Source of the DNA: Mesorhizobium qingshengii
GTDB taxonomy: Bacteria > Pseudomonadota > Alphaproteobacteria > Rhizobiales > Rhizobiaceae
NCBI RefSeq assembly: GCF_027563465.1
Contig: NZ_JAPFQA010000015.1
Span: forward strand, 61,145-125,144
Length of the DNA stretch: 64,000 bases
Direction of reading: 5' to 3'
Shown here: one piece after another, positions 50,606 through 59,361 of the stretch
How positions within the stretch are numbered: position 1 is the first letter of the stretch
How the letters are laid out: each line of letters starts with the position of its first letter
Made by a program: the position numbers and the translations under genes
Notes under the pieces: generated by a model
The model's input: the letters and a program-made list of their open reading frames with translations, nothing else
Database searches by the model: none
Told to the model about the DNA's origin: nothing

Positions 50606-51415
50606 TCAGCCGACCGTCGATTTCAGAAACGCCAGCGCAGCAGTGGTCAGCGCGTCGCCGTCCTCCCCGAAATCGCGGTCGATCGACAGGTGCGTATAGG
50701 CGCTGCCGTCGAACAGCGTAACCTTTGTGCCGGTGGCGCGGAGGCGCTCGGCAAAGACCTTCGAGTCCTCGCCACGGCCAGGCGCCCGCGAATAGGCGAT
50801 GAAGGTTGGCGGATGCTGGCGGCCGTCGACATAGCTGGCCGGAGACAGGGCAGCCCATTGCGCGGGATCGGAAAAGACCCGCGCATAGGCCCTGACCATG
50901 CCGCCATTCTTGGAGAGTGCCGCAAGATCATAGGCCCGGGTGTCGTCGAGAATGAGTGCGGCGACGCCAGGCAGCCCGCCGCGCATGCCGGTCAAGGCAA
51001 TCAGATGGCAGCCGGCCGAATGGCCCATGCCGACAATGCGGTTGGGGTCGCCGCCATGCTTGGCGATGTTGGCGCGCAGATAGGCATAGGCCTTTTCGAC
51101 ATCGCCGGCCTGGGTCGCGACATCGGCCTCGGGCAGCATGCGATAGTCGATGGAGACGAAGCAGAAACCGTTGGCGAGCAGGAAAGCCGGCTTGGCGTTC
51201 ACCTGGCTGCGTTTGCCGAACCGCCAGGCGCCGCCGTGGACGAAGAAGACCACAGGCAGGCCATCTGCGCCATCAGGCGCATAGATGTCGAGCTTGGCAG
51301 GGCCATAGTCGAAGGTTTTGGCAGGTGGTGCTGACTGGCGCCCAGCCGCGAAAGTCGTGGCCGGCAGAAAAGCCGCCATCGAAGCCAGGAGCAGGGTTCG
51401 CCGATCGATCATCAT
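50606..51415 (-). CDS. Exported alpha/beta hydrolase (carboxylesterase-like)
   Basis: This 269 aa protein begins MMIDRRTLLLASMAAFLPAT, a signal peptide of about 24 residues. The HGG oxyanion motif is in VFFVHGGAWRFGKRSQ near 56-71, the nucleophile elbow is GHSAGC near 130-135, and the catalytic His is in THLSIDRD near the C-terminus. This is the pattern of the HSL/kynurenine formamidase-like esterase group. The substrate is unknown. The second ATG (MIDRRTLL, 51412) is equally possible. It lies between the ThDP enzyme and the CorC-like gene, all on the minus strand. Confidence 0.87.
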   Translation of the reverse strand: MMIDRRTLLLASMAAFLPATTFAAGRQSAPPAKTFDYGPAKLDIYAPDGADGLPVVFFVHGGAWRFGKRSQVNAKPAFLLANGFCFVSIDYRMLPEADVATQAGDVEKAYAYLRANIAKHGGDPNRIVGMGHSAGCHLIALTGMRGGLPGVAALILDDTRAYDLAALSKNGGMVRAYARVFSDPAQWAALSPASYVDGRQHPPTFIAYSRAPGRGEDSKVFAERLRATGTKVTLFDGSAYTHLSIDRDFGEDGDALTTAALAFLKSTVG

Positions 51416-51495
51416 TCTCTCCTGGCCGCCCGGCGAAAAAATGCACCATGGCGCCGCGAAGGTCCAATGAAGGATTGGTAACCTGTACGGACACC

Positions 51496-52386
51496 CTAGG
51501 CGTCGCCGGCTGGCCTGATCCTCAGCTTGGCAATCCGGTTCTTGTCTCTCTTCATCACGATGAAGCGCTTGCCGTGGAACGTAAAAGCCTGCTTCTCCTC
51601 GGGGATCGACTGCGTCTCGTGGATGACGAGGCCGGCAATGGTGGTCGCCTCCTCGTCCGGCAGGTTCCAGTCGAGCGCCCGGTTCAGGTCGCGGATCGGA
51701 ACATTGCCGTCGACGACGACGGAGCCGTCGGCCTCCTGCTTGACGCCCTGGATATCGACATCGTGCTCGTCGGCGATCTCGCCGACGATCTCCTCGATGA
51801 TGTCTTCCAGCGTCACCAGCCCTTCGACCTCGCCATACTCGTCGACAACGACGGCAAAATGCGCCTTGCGGCGCAGGAAGGCGTTGAGCTGTTCCTGCAA
51901 GGTCGTGGTGTCGGGCACGAACCAGGGTTTCGAGGCGATCTTCATCACGTCGATCTTGGAAAAATCGTTGCCGACTTCATTGAGCGCGCGCAGCAGATCC
52001 TTGGCGTGCAGCACGCCGACGATGTTGTCGAGCGAGCCCTTCCACAGGGGCATGCGGGTGTGCGGGCTCTGCAGGATCTCGCGCACCACCGCTTCCGGCG
52101 GATTGTCGGCATTGACCGAACGCATATTGGTGCGGTGCACCATGATGTCGGAGACTTCGAGCTCTTCGAGGTCGAACAAGCCGCCGACACGGTCGCGATC
52201 CTCGCGCACCACCTGGCCATCGCGGCGAAAATCGTCGACCGCGCCGCGCAATTCGTCCTGACTCGACCGCTGCGGCTCGATGCGCAGCAGCTCATGGCCG
52301 AACGCGGCAAGCAGGCGCGTGCGCAAGGCAATGGCCAGCAGGATGAGGACGGCAAGGACAGCAACGACGATCCAGCCGTTGTCCAT
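51496..52386 (-). CDS. CorC/HlyC-like CBS-domain protein lacking the DUF21/CNNM membrane domain
   Basis: This 296 aa protein has one N-terminal membrane segment (MDNGWIVVAVLAVLILLAIA) and then jumps directly to DELRGAVDDFRRDGQVV, which in full-length relatives (about 430 aa) follows a four-helix DUF21/CNNM domain. That domain, about 130 residues, is absent. The pair of CBS domains (about 90-210, with VVVDEYGEVEGLVTLEDIIE near 175-194) and the C-terminal CorC_HlyC domain are intact. Relatives are proposed magnesium/cobalt efflux proteins. It follows aroB by one base, so nothing upstream can supply the missing part. Confidence 0.85.
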   Translation of the reverse strand: MDNGWIVVAVLAVLILLAIALRTRLLAAFGHELLRIEPQRSSQDELRGAVDDFRRDGQVVREDRDRVGGLFDLEELEVSDIMVHRTNMRSVNADNPPEAVVREILQSPHTRMPLWKGSLDNIVGVLHAKDLLRALNEVGNDFSKIDVMKIASKPWFVPDTTTLQEQLNAFLRRKAHFAVVVDEYGEVEGLVTLEDIIEEIVGEIADEHDVDIQGVKQEADGSVVVDGNVPIRDLNRALDWNLPDEEATTIAGLVIHETQSIPEEKQAFTFHGKRFIVMKRDKNRIAKLRIRPAGDA

Positions 52387-52387
52387 C

Positions 52388-53524
52388 TCAGCCGGCTTTC
52401 CTGCTGGCTGGGTGATTCTCTCTGAGGAACGATAGCACTTCCGACGCCGGCACGTCCTTGGCGATGAAGGCCTGGCCGATGCCGTGCGTCAGGATGAACG
52501 TCAGCGCGCCGCGTGACACTTTCTTGTCCTGCGTGATGAAGGCAAGCAACGCCTCGGCATCCGGCAGATCGCCCGGAATATCGGCCACCCGCCACGGCAG
52601 GCCGACAGCGCGCAGATGCGCCTCGACGCGCGCCGCGTCGTCGGGGCTGGCCAGATTGAGCCGCGACGAGAACCGGTGCGCCAACGCCATGCCGATGGCG
52701 ACCCCCTCGCCATGGACGAGACGGGTTCCGTCATAGTGCGTGGCGGCTTCCAGCGCATGGCCGAACGTGTGGCCGAGATTGAGCAGCGCGCGGTCGCCGG
52801 TCTCGAACTCGTCGCGGGCGACAACGTCGGCCTTGGCGCGGCAGGCTTCGGCAATCGCCTGCGCCCTCTCCGGCCCGCCGGCGAACACCTTGCCCCAGTT
52901 CTGTTCCAGCCAGCCGAAGAACTCTGGCCGGTCGATGAGCCCGTATTTGGCAAGCTCGGCATAACCGGCGCGGAATTCGCGGATCGGCAGCGTGTCGAGC
53001 ACCTCGGTATCGGCCAGGACCAGCTTCGGCTGATGGAAGACGCCGACCAGGTTCTTGCCGCGCGGACTGTTGATGCCGGTCTTGCCACCGACCGAGGAAT
53101 CGACCTGCGCCAGCAGCGAGGTCGGGATCTGCACGAAATTCATGCCGCGGCGCACGATGCCGGCAGCAAAGCCGGCAAGGTCGCCGATAACGCCGCCGCC
53201 CAGGGCGATGACGATGTCGCCGCGCTCAAGCCTGGCGGCCAGCACGCCGTCCACCACCTCTTCGAGATGGGCAAAGCTCTTGGTTTTCTCACCGGGCGGC
53301 AGCGTGATGACGGCTGGCTGGATGCCGCTCGTTTCGAGACCTGCCTTCAGCGCGTCGAGATGCGCCGCCGCGACATTGGCGTCGGTAATGACGGCGGCGC
53401 GCGTGCCTGGCAGGCGGCGCGAAATCTCGGCGCCGGCGCGCGACAGCAGCCCCGAGCCGATCAGGATGTCGTAGGTCCGGTCGCCAAGCCCGACCTCGAC
53501 AACAACGGGTGCATCGGCGCTCAC
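52388..53524 (-). CDS. aroB: 3-Dehydroquinate synthase
   Basis: This NAD- and zinc- or cobalt-dependent enzyme converts DAHP to 3-dehydroquinate in the shikimate pathway. It has 378 aa. NAD-binding residues lie in GGGVIGDLAGFAAGIVRRGMNF near 108-130 and the catalytic block DSSVGGKTGINSPRGKNLVG near 145-165; metal ligands are the Glu in ELAKYGLI near 197 and His in NLGHTFGHALE near 255-265. It overlaps the upstream aroK by four bases and is followed one base later by the CorC-like gene, so the three form one operon. Confidence 0.96.
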   Translation of the reverse strand: MSADAPVVVEVGLGDRTYDILIGSGLLSRAGAEISRRLPGTRAAVITDANVAAAHLDALKAGLETSGIQPAVITLPPGEKTKSFAHLEEVVDGVLAARLERGDIVIALGGGVIGDLAGFAAGIVRRGMNFVQIPTSLLAQVDSSVGGKTGINSPRGKNLVGVFHQPKLVLADTEVLDTLPIREFRAGYAELAKYGLIDRPEFFGWLEQNWGKVFAGGPERAQAIAEACRAKADVVARDEFETGDRALLNLGHTFGHALEAATHYDGTRLVHGEGVAIGMALAHRFSSRLNLASPDDAARVEAHLRAVGLPWRVADIPGDLPDAEALLAFITQDKKVSRGALTFILTHGIGQAFIAKDVPASEVLSFLRENHPASRKAG

Positions 53525-54132
53525 GATCGTACCTCGCCTGTCGCGGCAATTTCATCAATGCCGAAATGGCGGCACAGCGCTTCGATCACCTCGGCCGCGA
53601 TAACCTCCTTGCGGTCGTCGCGGGTCGGCACGGTCACATCCGATGTCGCATAGACCGGATAGCGCTCCCCCATCAGCCGTTCCAGCACGGCGCGGGGATC
53701 GGCGCTTTTCAACAGCGGCCGGTTCTGCTTCTTGGAAACGCGGTCCATCAAAAGGTCGAGCTCGGCCTTCAGCCATACCGACACGCCTTGGGCAGCGATG
53801 GCCTCGCGCGTCTGCGCGTTCATGAAGGCGCCGCCGCCCGTCGACAGCACCTGCGGGCCGTTTTCCAGCACGCGCAGGATGACGCGCTGCTCCAGGGCCC
53901 TGAACTCGGTTTCGCCATAGCGCTCGAACAGCTCCGGAACGGTCATCCGCGAGACACTTTCAATCTCCTGGTCACTGTCGATGAACGGCAGCGCCAGCAT
54001 CGTCGCCACCTTGCGGCCGATAGCCGTCTTACCGGCGCCCATCAGCCCGACAAAGACGATGGAACGGCTGCCCAGCCGGCCAAGCAGCGCGGCGTGGTTC
54101 TCGCCCGGAGGATTTGCCGGTAGCGCGTTCAT
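53521..54132 (-). CDS. aroK: Shikimate kinase
   Basis: This 203 aa kinase phosphorylates shikimate with ATP. Walker A is GLMGAGKT at 29-36, shikimate-binding DSDQEIE near 52-58 and GTETEFR-type motif RYGETEFRALEQRV near 71-84, then the lid LSTGGGAFMN near 96-105. It has a slightly longer N-terminus than E. coli AroK. It overlaps aroB by four bases in ATGA, so the two are translationally coupled. It is divergent from the small membrane protein and xerD. Confidence 0.95.
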   Translation of the reverse strand: MNALPANPPGENHAALLGRLGSRSIVFVGLMGAGKTAIGRKVATMLALPFIDSDQEIESVSRMTVPELFERYGETEFRALEQRVILRVLENGPQVLSTGGGAFMNAQTREAIAAQGVSVWLKAELDLLMDRVSKKQNRPLLKSADPRAVLERLMGERYPVYATSDVTVPTRDDRKEVIAAEVIEALCRHFGIDEIAATGEVRS

Positions 54133-54339
54133 CAGATGTTTCCAGGCCCTCTTTGCCGGCGTATCGACATGAAAACCCCGTTTGCGTCAAGCTTGGCAAG
54201 CACCCGAGCCTGATATGGGCTGCAAGGCCTGCATCGGAAGTTGCTAACAGGCCTCAGCTTCTTCCTTGAATTGGCCGGAATGGCGTCCCATAAGGGGACA
54301 GGGTTTGGAAACGCAGAACAAGTAGACGGGCGAAAATTG

Positions 54340-54492
54340 ATGCCGACACTGTTTCGCTTTGTCGTGACACTCGCGATTCTGGCTGGCATTGCCTATGGTA
54401 CGATGTTCGCGCTGGTGATGTTCGTCGAGCCCAAGAAGGCGGAAATGAGCGTGCGCATCCCGCCGGAAAAGCTCAATCCCAAGAAAAGCTGA
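54340..54492 (+). CDS. Small single-pass membrane protein
   Basis: This 50 aa protein is one membrane segment (MPTLFRFVVTLAILAGIAYG) plus a short basic tail with VEPKKAEMSVRIPPEKLNPKKS. I recall similar micro-proteins upstream of xerD in rhizobia, always with the R(I/V)P..KLNP tail; the function is unknown. A longer reading from 54241 is possible but the conserved part starts at ATG 54340. Its stop lies in a 16-base tandem duplication, and xerD begins 18 bases after it. Confidence 0.7.
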   Translation: MPTLFRFVVTLAILAGIAYGTMFALVMFVEPKKAEMSVRIPPEKLNPKKS

Positions 54493-54513
54493 ATGACAAG
54501 AAAAGCTGAATGA
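54481..54513. repeat. 16-base tandem duplication at the micro-protein/xerD junction
   Basis: The string aagaaaagctgaatga occurs at 54481-54496 and again at 54498-54513, separated by one base. The first copy holds the stop of the micro-protein and a new atg (54493). That atg opens a six-codon reading frame whose stop overlaps the xerD start codon (atga). The duplication looks recent because the copies are identical. Confidence 0.85.
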
Positions 54514-55427
54514 ACAGCGCCGCCCGCATCGAAGCCTTCCTGGAAATGATGAGCGCCGAGCGGGGCGCTGCCGAAAACACGCTTTCCTCCTATCGCCGCG
54601 ACCTCGAAGACGCTTCCAACGAGATCGCTGGCGGGCTCGCCGGCGCCGCCGTCGCCGATATCCGCGCCTATCTCGACGATATCGCCGCGCGCGGCTTTGC
54701 GCCAACCTCGCAGGCGCGCAAGCTGTCGGCGATCCGTCAGTTCTTCAAATTCCTCTATGCCGAGGGCCTGCGCGGCGATGACCCGACCGGCACGCTGGAC
54801 AGTCCGAAAAAGGGCCGGCCGCTGCCGAAGACAATGAGCGAGGCCGACACCGGCCGGTTGATCGACCGCGCCGCGACCGAAGCCGGCGATGCCGGGCTCG
54901 ACGAGGGTGACAGTCTGGCGGCGCTGCGCCTGCATGCGCTGGTCGAGGTGCTCTACGCCACCGGCCTGCGCGTTTCCGAACTGGTTGGCCTGCCGGTGAC
55001 GGTGGCGCAGCGCGACGACCGTTTCTTCATGGTGCGCGGCAAGGGCGACAAGGAGCGGATGGTGCCGCTGTCGGCCAAGGCGCGCACGGCGATGAAGTCC
55101 TGGCTTGCCGCCCGCTCCAAGGTGCCTGCCTTCGCCGCCAGCCCGTTTCTGTTTCCGGCCGCCTCCGACAGCGGCTATCTCTCGCGCCAGGTCTTTGCCC
55201 GCGACCTGAAAGGGCTGGCCGCGAGGGCGGGTATCGCCTCGGCCAGGATATCGCCGCATGTGCTGCGCCATGCTTTTGCCAGCCACCTGTTGCAGAACGG
55301 CGCCGATCTCAGGGCCGTGCAGCAACTGCTCGGCCATGCCGACATATCGACGACACAGATTTATACCCATGTGCTGGAGGAGCGGCTGGTGCGGCTGGTC
55401 AACGATCATCATCCGCTTGCCGACTAG
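54510..55427 (+). CDS. xerD: Site-specific tyrosine recombinase XerD
   Basis: This 305 aa recombinase resolves chromosome dimers at dif together with XerC. The N-terminal SAM-like domain spans residues 1-90; the catalytic Arg is in YATGLRVSELVGL near 145-157, Lys in GKGDKERMVPL near 176-186, the HxxR box is HVLRHAFASHLLQNG near 250-264, the His in LLGHADISTTQIY and the nucleophile Tyr in YTHV near 286. The catalytic set is complete. The ATG overlaps a six-codon frame made by the tandem duplication. accA follows, as in other rhizobia. Confidence 0.92.
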   Translation: MNSAARIEAFLEMMSAERGAAENTLSSYRRDLEDASNEIAGGLAGAAVADIRAYLDDIAARGFAPTSQARKLSAIRQFFKFLYAEGLRGDDPTGTLDSPKKGRPLPKTMSEADTGRLIDRAATEAGDAGLDEGDSLAALRLHALVEVLYATGLRVSELVGLPVTVAQRDDRFFMVRGKGDKERMVPLSAKARTAMKSWLAARSKVPAFAASPFLFPAASDSGYLSRQVFARDLKGLAARAGIASARISPHVLRHAFASHLLQNGADLRAVQQLLGHADISTTQIYTHVLEERLVRLVNDHHPLAD

Positions 55428-55526
55428 GCCTCATATCGCTATGTGAGGACGACGTTTCACCGCCCGGAGCCTCGCATTCCAGGGTTCCGTCAGTCATTGC
55501 CTTCCGACGTATCGGTCCGCTCAAGC

Positions 55527-56477
55527 ATGTACAATTACCTCGATTTCGAAAAGCCGGTGCAGGATCTCGAGGGCAAGATCCTCGAGCTGAAGAAGCTTGC
55601 CGAGAACGGCGAGGCGGTCGATGTCGGCGACGAGATCAGCCGTCTCGAGAAGCGTTCCCGCGATGCGCTGCGCGACGCCTACAAGGCGCTGACGCCGTGG
55701 CAGAAGGTGCAGGTGGCGCGCCATCCCGACCGGCCGCATTGCGTTGACTACATCAAGGGCCTTTTCAACGATTTCACGCCGCTCGCCGGTGACCGCAATT
55801 TTGGCGAGGACCAGGCGATCGTCGGCGGTTTCGCCCGTTTTCGCGGCGAGCCGGTGGCGATCATCGGCCAGGAAAAGGGCTCCGACACGACCAGCCGGCT
55901 GAAGCACAATTTCGGCTCGGTGCGGCCGGAGGGCTACCGCAAGGCGGTGCGGCTTATGGAGCTTGCCGACCGGTTCAAGATTCCACTGCTGACGCTGGTC
56001 GACACCGCCGGCGCCTATCCCGGTGTCGGCGCCGAGGAGCGCGGCCAGGCGGAAGCCATTGCCCGTTCGACCTCGGCCTGCCTTGGCCTCAAGGTGCCGT
56101 CGATCTCGGTGGTCATCGGCGAAGGCGGCTCGGGTGGCGCCATCGCGATCGCCACCGCCAACCGCGTCTACATGCTCGAACACGCCATCTATTCGGTGAT
56201 TTCGCCGGAGGGCGCGGCCTCGATCCTGTGGCGCGACACGACGCGATCGAAGGACGCGGCGACCAACATGAAGATCACCGCGCAGGATCTTCTGGAACTG
56301 AAGATCATCGATGCCATCATCCCCGAGCCCCTCGGCGGCGCGCATCGCGGCGCCGAAACCGTGATCGCCGCGACCGGCGACCTCATCGCCAGGACGATGA
56401 AGGAGTTTTCCGGCGCCAACACCGATTTCCGCGAGCAGCGCCGCGAGAAATACCTGGCAATGGGCCGCAGTCTCTGA
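55527..56477 (+). CDS. accA: Acetyl-CoA carboxylase carboxyltransferase subunit alpha
   Basis: This subunit, with AccD, moves the carboxyl group from biotin to acetyl-CoA at the start of fatty acid synthesis. It has 316 aa, the usual size. The start MYNYLDFEKPVQDLEGKILE is typical. The oxyanion blocks are GQEKGSDTTSRLKHNFGSVR near 112-131 and TLVDTAGAYPGVGAEERGQA near 157-176, followed by VVIGEGGSGGAIAIATANRV near 193-212. The start is ATG 55527; the frame is open further upstream but that part is not conserved. It follows xerD. Confidence 0.96.
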   Translation: MYNYLDFEKPVQDLEGKILELKKLAENGEAVDVGDEISRLEKRSRDALRDAYKALTPWQKVQVARHPDRPHCVDYIKGLFNDFTPLAGDRNFGEDQAIVGGFARFRGEPVAIIGQEKGSDTTSRLKHNFGSVRPEGYRKAVRLMELADRFKIPLLTLVDTAGAYPGVGAEERGQAEAIARSTSACLGLKVPSISVVIGEGGSGGAIAIATANRVYMLEHAIYSVISPEGAASILWRDTTRSKDAATNMKITAQDLLELKIIDAIIPEPLGGAHRGAETVIAATGDLIARTMKEFSGANTDFREQRREKYLAMGRSL

Positions 56478-56516
56478 CCACAAGCACCCTTGCCCGCCGC
56501 AATGTGGCGGCGCAGA

Positions 56517-56537
56517 GCATTTTTGCCACAAAAATGC
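56517..56537. terminator. Perfect AT-rich inverted repeat after accA
   Basis: gcatttttg (56517-56525) and caaaaatgc (56529-56537) are reverse complements around cca, 39 bases after the accA stop. There is a T run in the left arm and an A run in the right arm. It may be a weak bidirectional terminator; no T tract follows on the plus strand. Confidence 0.4.
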
Positions 56538-56694
56538 CGCTGCATTCGGCTCAATGAGACTGCCGCATGGGGACGCGTCGACACTTGCGGTAAGGAATTT
56601 TCAAGGTTAACGGGCTTAGGGTCCGTCCACGTTCAGTGCAGTAGCCGTGGCATGAATCGCCCTGGCGCCAGAGAAAAAGACGATATCCGCCGCC

Positions 56695-57993
56695 ATGTTC
56701 GCAAAGCTTGCCCGCACCGGAATCCTGATCGCCGCCCTCGGCGTTGCCGGCTGCAACGATTCGTCGATGAAGGATTTCGCGCCCGAGGCCAACAAGCCGC
56801 TGCCTGACAAGATCCTCGCCGATATGAAGGCCAAGGGCATGGTCCGCACCTCGTCGGTGATGGCCCGCATCTTCAAGGAAGAGGGCAAGCTCGAAATCTG
56901 GAAGGCCAAGACCAACGGCCGCTACGACATGGTGGCCAGCTACGATATCTGCAAATGGTCGGGCAAGCTCGGGCCGAAATACACCGAAGGCGACCGTCAG
57001 GCGCCGGAAGGCTTCTACACGGTCCGCCCGTCGCAGATGAATCCGCGCTCGAACTACCATTTGTCTTTCAACATCGGCTTCCCCAACGCCTATGACCGGG
57101 CCAATGGCCGCACCGGCGCCAATCTGATGGTGCACGGCGCCTGTTCGTCGTCCGGCTGTTATTCGATGACCGACGCGCAGATCGAGCAGATTTATGCCTT
57201 CGGCCGCGACGCCTTCCAGGGTGGCCAGACCGAATTCCAGATCCAGGCCTTTCCGTTCCGCATGACCGCCGCCAACATGGCGCGCTATCGCAACGACCCG
57301 AATTACGACTTCTGGAAGATGCTCAAGGTCGGCTACGACAATTTCGAAATCACCAAGGTGCCGCCGAAGGTCGATGTCTGCGAGAAGCGCTATGTCTTCA
57401 ACCAGGTAGCCGCCGACGGCCAGACGTTCGATCCGACGGGCCCCTGCCCGGCGACCACGCAGCCGGATTCACTGAAAAGCGCCTACAACTCCTACATGAG
57501 CACCTACGACGCGGCGTTCAACGGCGCGGTCAAGGCCAGCGTGCCTCCGCCCAAGCCGACCATCGCCGGCATCAAGGAAGCCAGCATCGTCTCCGACTGG
57601 TCGAAGCGCCGGGCGCGCGGCGAGCGCGTGCCGATCGATCCGCCGTCGCTCAATTCCGACGGTTCGGTGACCGAGACGGCGCGCATGGGCCGCATCGATT
57701 CGCCGGCCGGCCGCAAGATGGCGGCACTCGACGCCGAGAAGGCCGCCAAGCAGAAGGCAGAGGAGCAGAGGCTGGCTGCCATAGAGGCTGCCAAGGCCGC
57801 CAAGGAAGCTGCCAAGGCACAGGCCCTGGCCGAAAAGGAAGCGGCCAAGGCCGCCAAGGAAGCACCTGTCGCCACCGCCACCATCGCTGCTCCCACCGAG
57901 GCCGCGCCACCGGCCGAAACGCAGGCCGCGAGCGCCGATGAGAGCAGGGTAACAAGGCTGAAGAACAAGCTGCTCGGCATGTTCGGCGGCTGA
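56695..57993 (+). CDS. L,D-transpeptidase-like (YafK/YkuD) lipoprotein
   Basis: This 432 aa protein has a lipoprotein signal with lipobox VAGC (Cys at 20). The YkuD catalytic motif is HGACSSSGCYSM near 152-163, with the nucleophile Cys and the His in MVHG. These resemble E. coli YafK (DpaA), which acts on the peptidoglycan-Lpp link, and other L,D-transpeptidase-like enzymes. After residue 340 a long Ala/Lys/Glu-rich segment (about 60 residues) resembles coiled-coil TolA-like linkers and could span the periplasm. Several cysteines beyond the active site may form disulfides. Its cleavage or transfer activity is unproven. Confidence 0.82.
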   Translation: MFAKLARTGILIAALGVAGCNDSSMKDFAPEANKPLPDKILADMKAKGMVRTSSVMARIFKEEGKLEIWKAKTNGRYDMVASYDICKWSGKLGPKYTEGDRQAPEGFYTVRPSQMNPRSNYHLSFNIGFPNAYDRANGRTGANLMVHGACSSSGCYSMTDAQIEQIYAFGRDAFQGGQTEFQIQAFPFRMTAANMARYRNDPNYDFWKMLKVGYDNFEITKVPPKVDVCEKRYVFNQVAADGQTFDPTGPCPATTQPDSLKSAYNSYMSTYDAAFNGAVKASVPPPKPTIAGIKEASIVSDWSKRRARGERVPIDPPSLNSDGSVTETARMGRIDSPAGRKMAALDAEKAAKQKAEEQRLAAIEAAKAAKEAAKAQALAEKEAAKAAKEAPVATATIAAPTEAAPPAETQAASADESRVTRLKNKLLGMFGG

Positions 57994-58002
57994 GTCCCCG
58001 CC

Positions 58003-58245
58003 GTGACCAAGAGCGATGCTGTCTATGACCTCAAGGGGTTGAACTGCCCCCTGCCCGTACTGAAAGCGAAGAAGCGGCTGGCCGGGATGCACCCGGGCAG
58101 CAGGCTATGGATCGAAACCACCGATCCGCTGGCCGTCATTGATATTCCTGCCTTTTGCTCCGATGCGGGCCACCAACTGATTGAAACCGCGGCGGTTTCA
58201 GGCGGTCATCGCTTTCTGGTCGAGCGCGGCGAACCTCGATCGTAG
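58003..58245 (+). CDS. TusA-family sulfurtransferase
   Basis: This 80 aa protein is a small TusA/SirA-type sulfur carrier. The catalytic Cys is in LKGLNCPLPVLKAKKRL near residues 9-25, the CPxP signature. The remainder (GSRLWIETTDPLAVIDIPAF) gives the beta-alpha fold. TusA relays persulfide sulfur in tRNA thiolation and sulfur metabolism; the exact pathway here is unknown. It starts at GTG 58003, nine bases after the L,D-transpeptidase-like gene, and is convergent with the CobW gene. Confidence 0.9.
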   Translation: MTKSDAVYDLKGLNCPLPVLKAKKRLAGMHPGSRLWIETTDPLAVIDIPAFCSDAGHQLIETAAVSGGHRFLVERGEPRS

Positions 58246-58248
58246 AAT

Positions 58249-59358
58249 TCAACGTCCGGCAATCGCCAGCGGATTGTTTTCCAGCGCCGCGCGGTCGGGA
58301 GTGTCGATCGATGGCCGGTTGGTGAAGGCGGCGAACAGCCGGCGCACATAGTCTTCCGGCATGTCGAGCGTGATCAGCACCAGCCGCGTGCCGCGCTGGC
58401 CATCCGGCCAGGACGGCAGTTGCACCGGCGGATGCAGGATCTTCTGCACGCCATGCACCACCAGCGGTCGCGATGGGTCTTCGCTGAGTTCGATGACGCC
58501 CTTCATGCGCAAGAGGCGTTCGCCATGCGCCGAGCGCAAAAGGTCGAGAAACATCTCGATCGCTGAAAACGGCACCGGCCCATCATGGACCAGCGAATAG
58601 GAGCGCACGCGCTGATCGTGGCGATGGCCATCATGGCCATGCGCGTGATCATGGCCGTCATGATGGTGATGGTCGTGATCATGCGCCGCTTCCTCGCCAA
58701 GCCAGCGCCGCACATCGGCGGATTTGGTCGCGGGATTGTAGAGGCCGCAGTCAAACAGCGCCGCCACGCCCGTCCCCGTGTCGGCGGCATCGAGCAACTC
58801 GGCACCCGGATTGATTTGCCGCAGGCGCGCCCGCAGCGTTTTCAGTTCACGCGGATCGGTGACCAGATCGGCCTTGCTCAGCACGATGCGGTCGGCCACG
58901 GCGACCTGCTTGACCGCCTCGACATGCGCATCGAGCGTGGCATTGCCATTGACCGTGTCGACCAGCGTGATGACGCCGTCGAGCCGGAAGGCCTGCACCA
59001 GCGCCGGATGCGCCATGATCGACTGCAGCACCGGCGCCGGGTCGGCAAGGCCGGTGGTCTCGACGATGACACGGGCGAGACGGGCAATGCGGCCGGTCTG
59101 CAGCCGGTCGACCAGGTCGGCCAGCGTGTCTACCAGTTCGCCGCGCACCGTGCAGCACAGACAGCCGTCCGAAAGCTGGATGATGCCATCGGAGGCCTGC
59201 TCGACCAGCAGATGGTCGATCGCCACCTCGCCATATTCGTTGATGATGACCGCCGTGTCGGCCAGCGCCGGGTCCTTCAAGAGGCGGTTGAGCAGCGTCG
59301 TCTTGCCGGCGCCGAGGAAACCGGTCAGCACGGAGACAGGGATCGGGAAGCCATTCAT
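58249..59358 (-). CDS. CobW/COG0523-family GTPase (metal chaperone)
   Basis: This 369 aa G3E GTPase has a P-loop GFLGAGKTT at 13-21, the CxCC metal motif CLCC at 66-69 (GCLCCTVRGEL), the Walker B-like ETTGLADP near 100 and the base-recognition LSKADL near 155. Between about 225 and 250 it has a dense His/Asp loop (HDHDHHHHDGHDHAHGHDGH). COG0523 proteins load zinc, cobalt or nickel. The His loop favours zinc or nickel/cobalt handling; the target is unknown. It lies just downstream of the DD-carboxypeptidase gene. Confidence 0.93.
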   Translation of the reverse strand: MNGFPIPVSVLTGFLGAGKTTLLNRLLKDPALADTAVIINEYGEVAIDHLLVEQASDGIIQLSDGCLCCTVRGELVDTLADLVDRLQTGRIARLARVIVETTGLADPAPVLQSIMAHPALVQAFRLDGVITLVDTVNGNATLDAHVEAVKQVAVADRIVLSKADLVTDPRELKTLRARLRQINPGAELLDAADTGTGVAALFDCGLYNPATKSADVRRWLGEEAAHDHDHHHHDGHDHAHGHDGHRHDQRVRSYSLVHDGPVPFSAIEMFLDLLRSAHGERLLRMKGVIELSEDPSRPLVVHGVQKILHPPVQLPSWPDGQRGTRLVLITLDMPEDYVRRLFAAFTNRPSIDTPDRAALENNPLAIAGR

Positions 59359-59361
59359 TGG

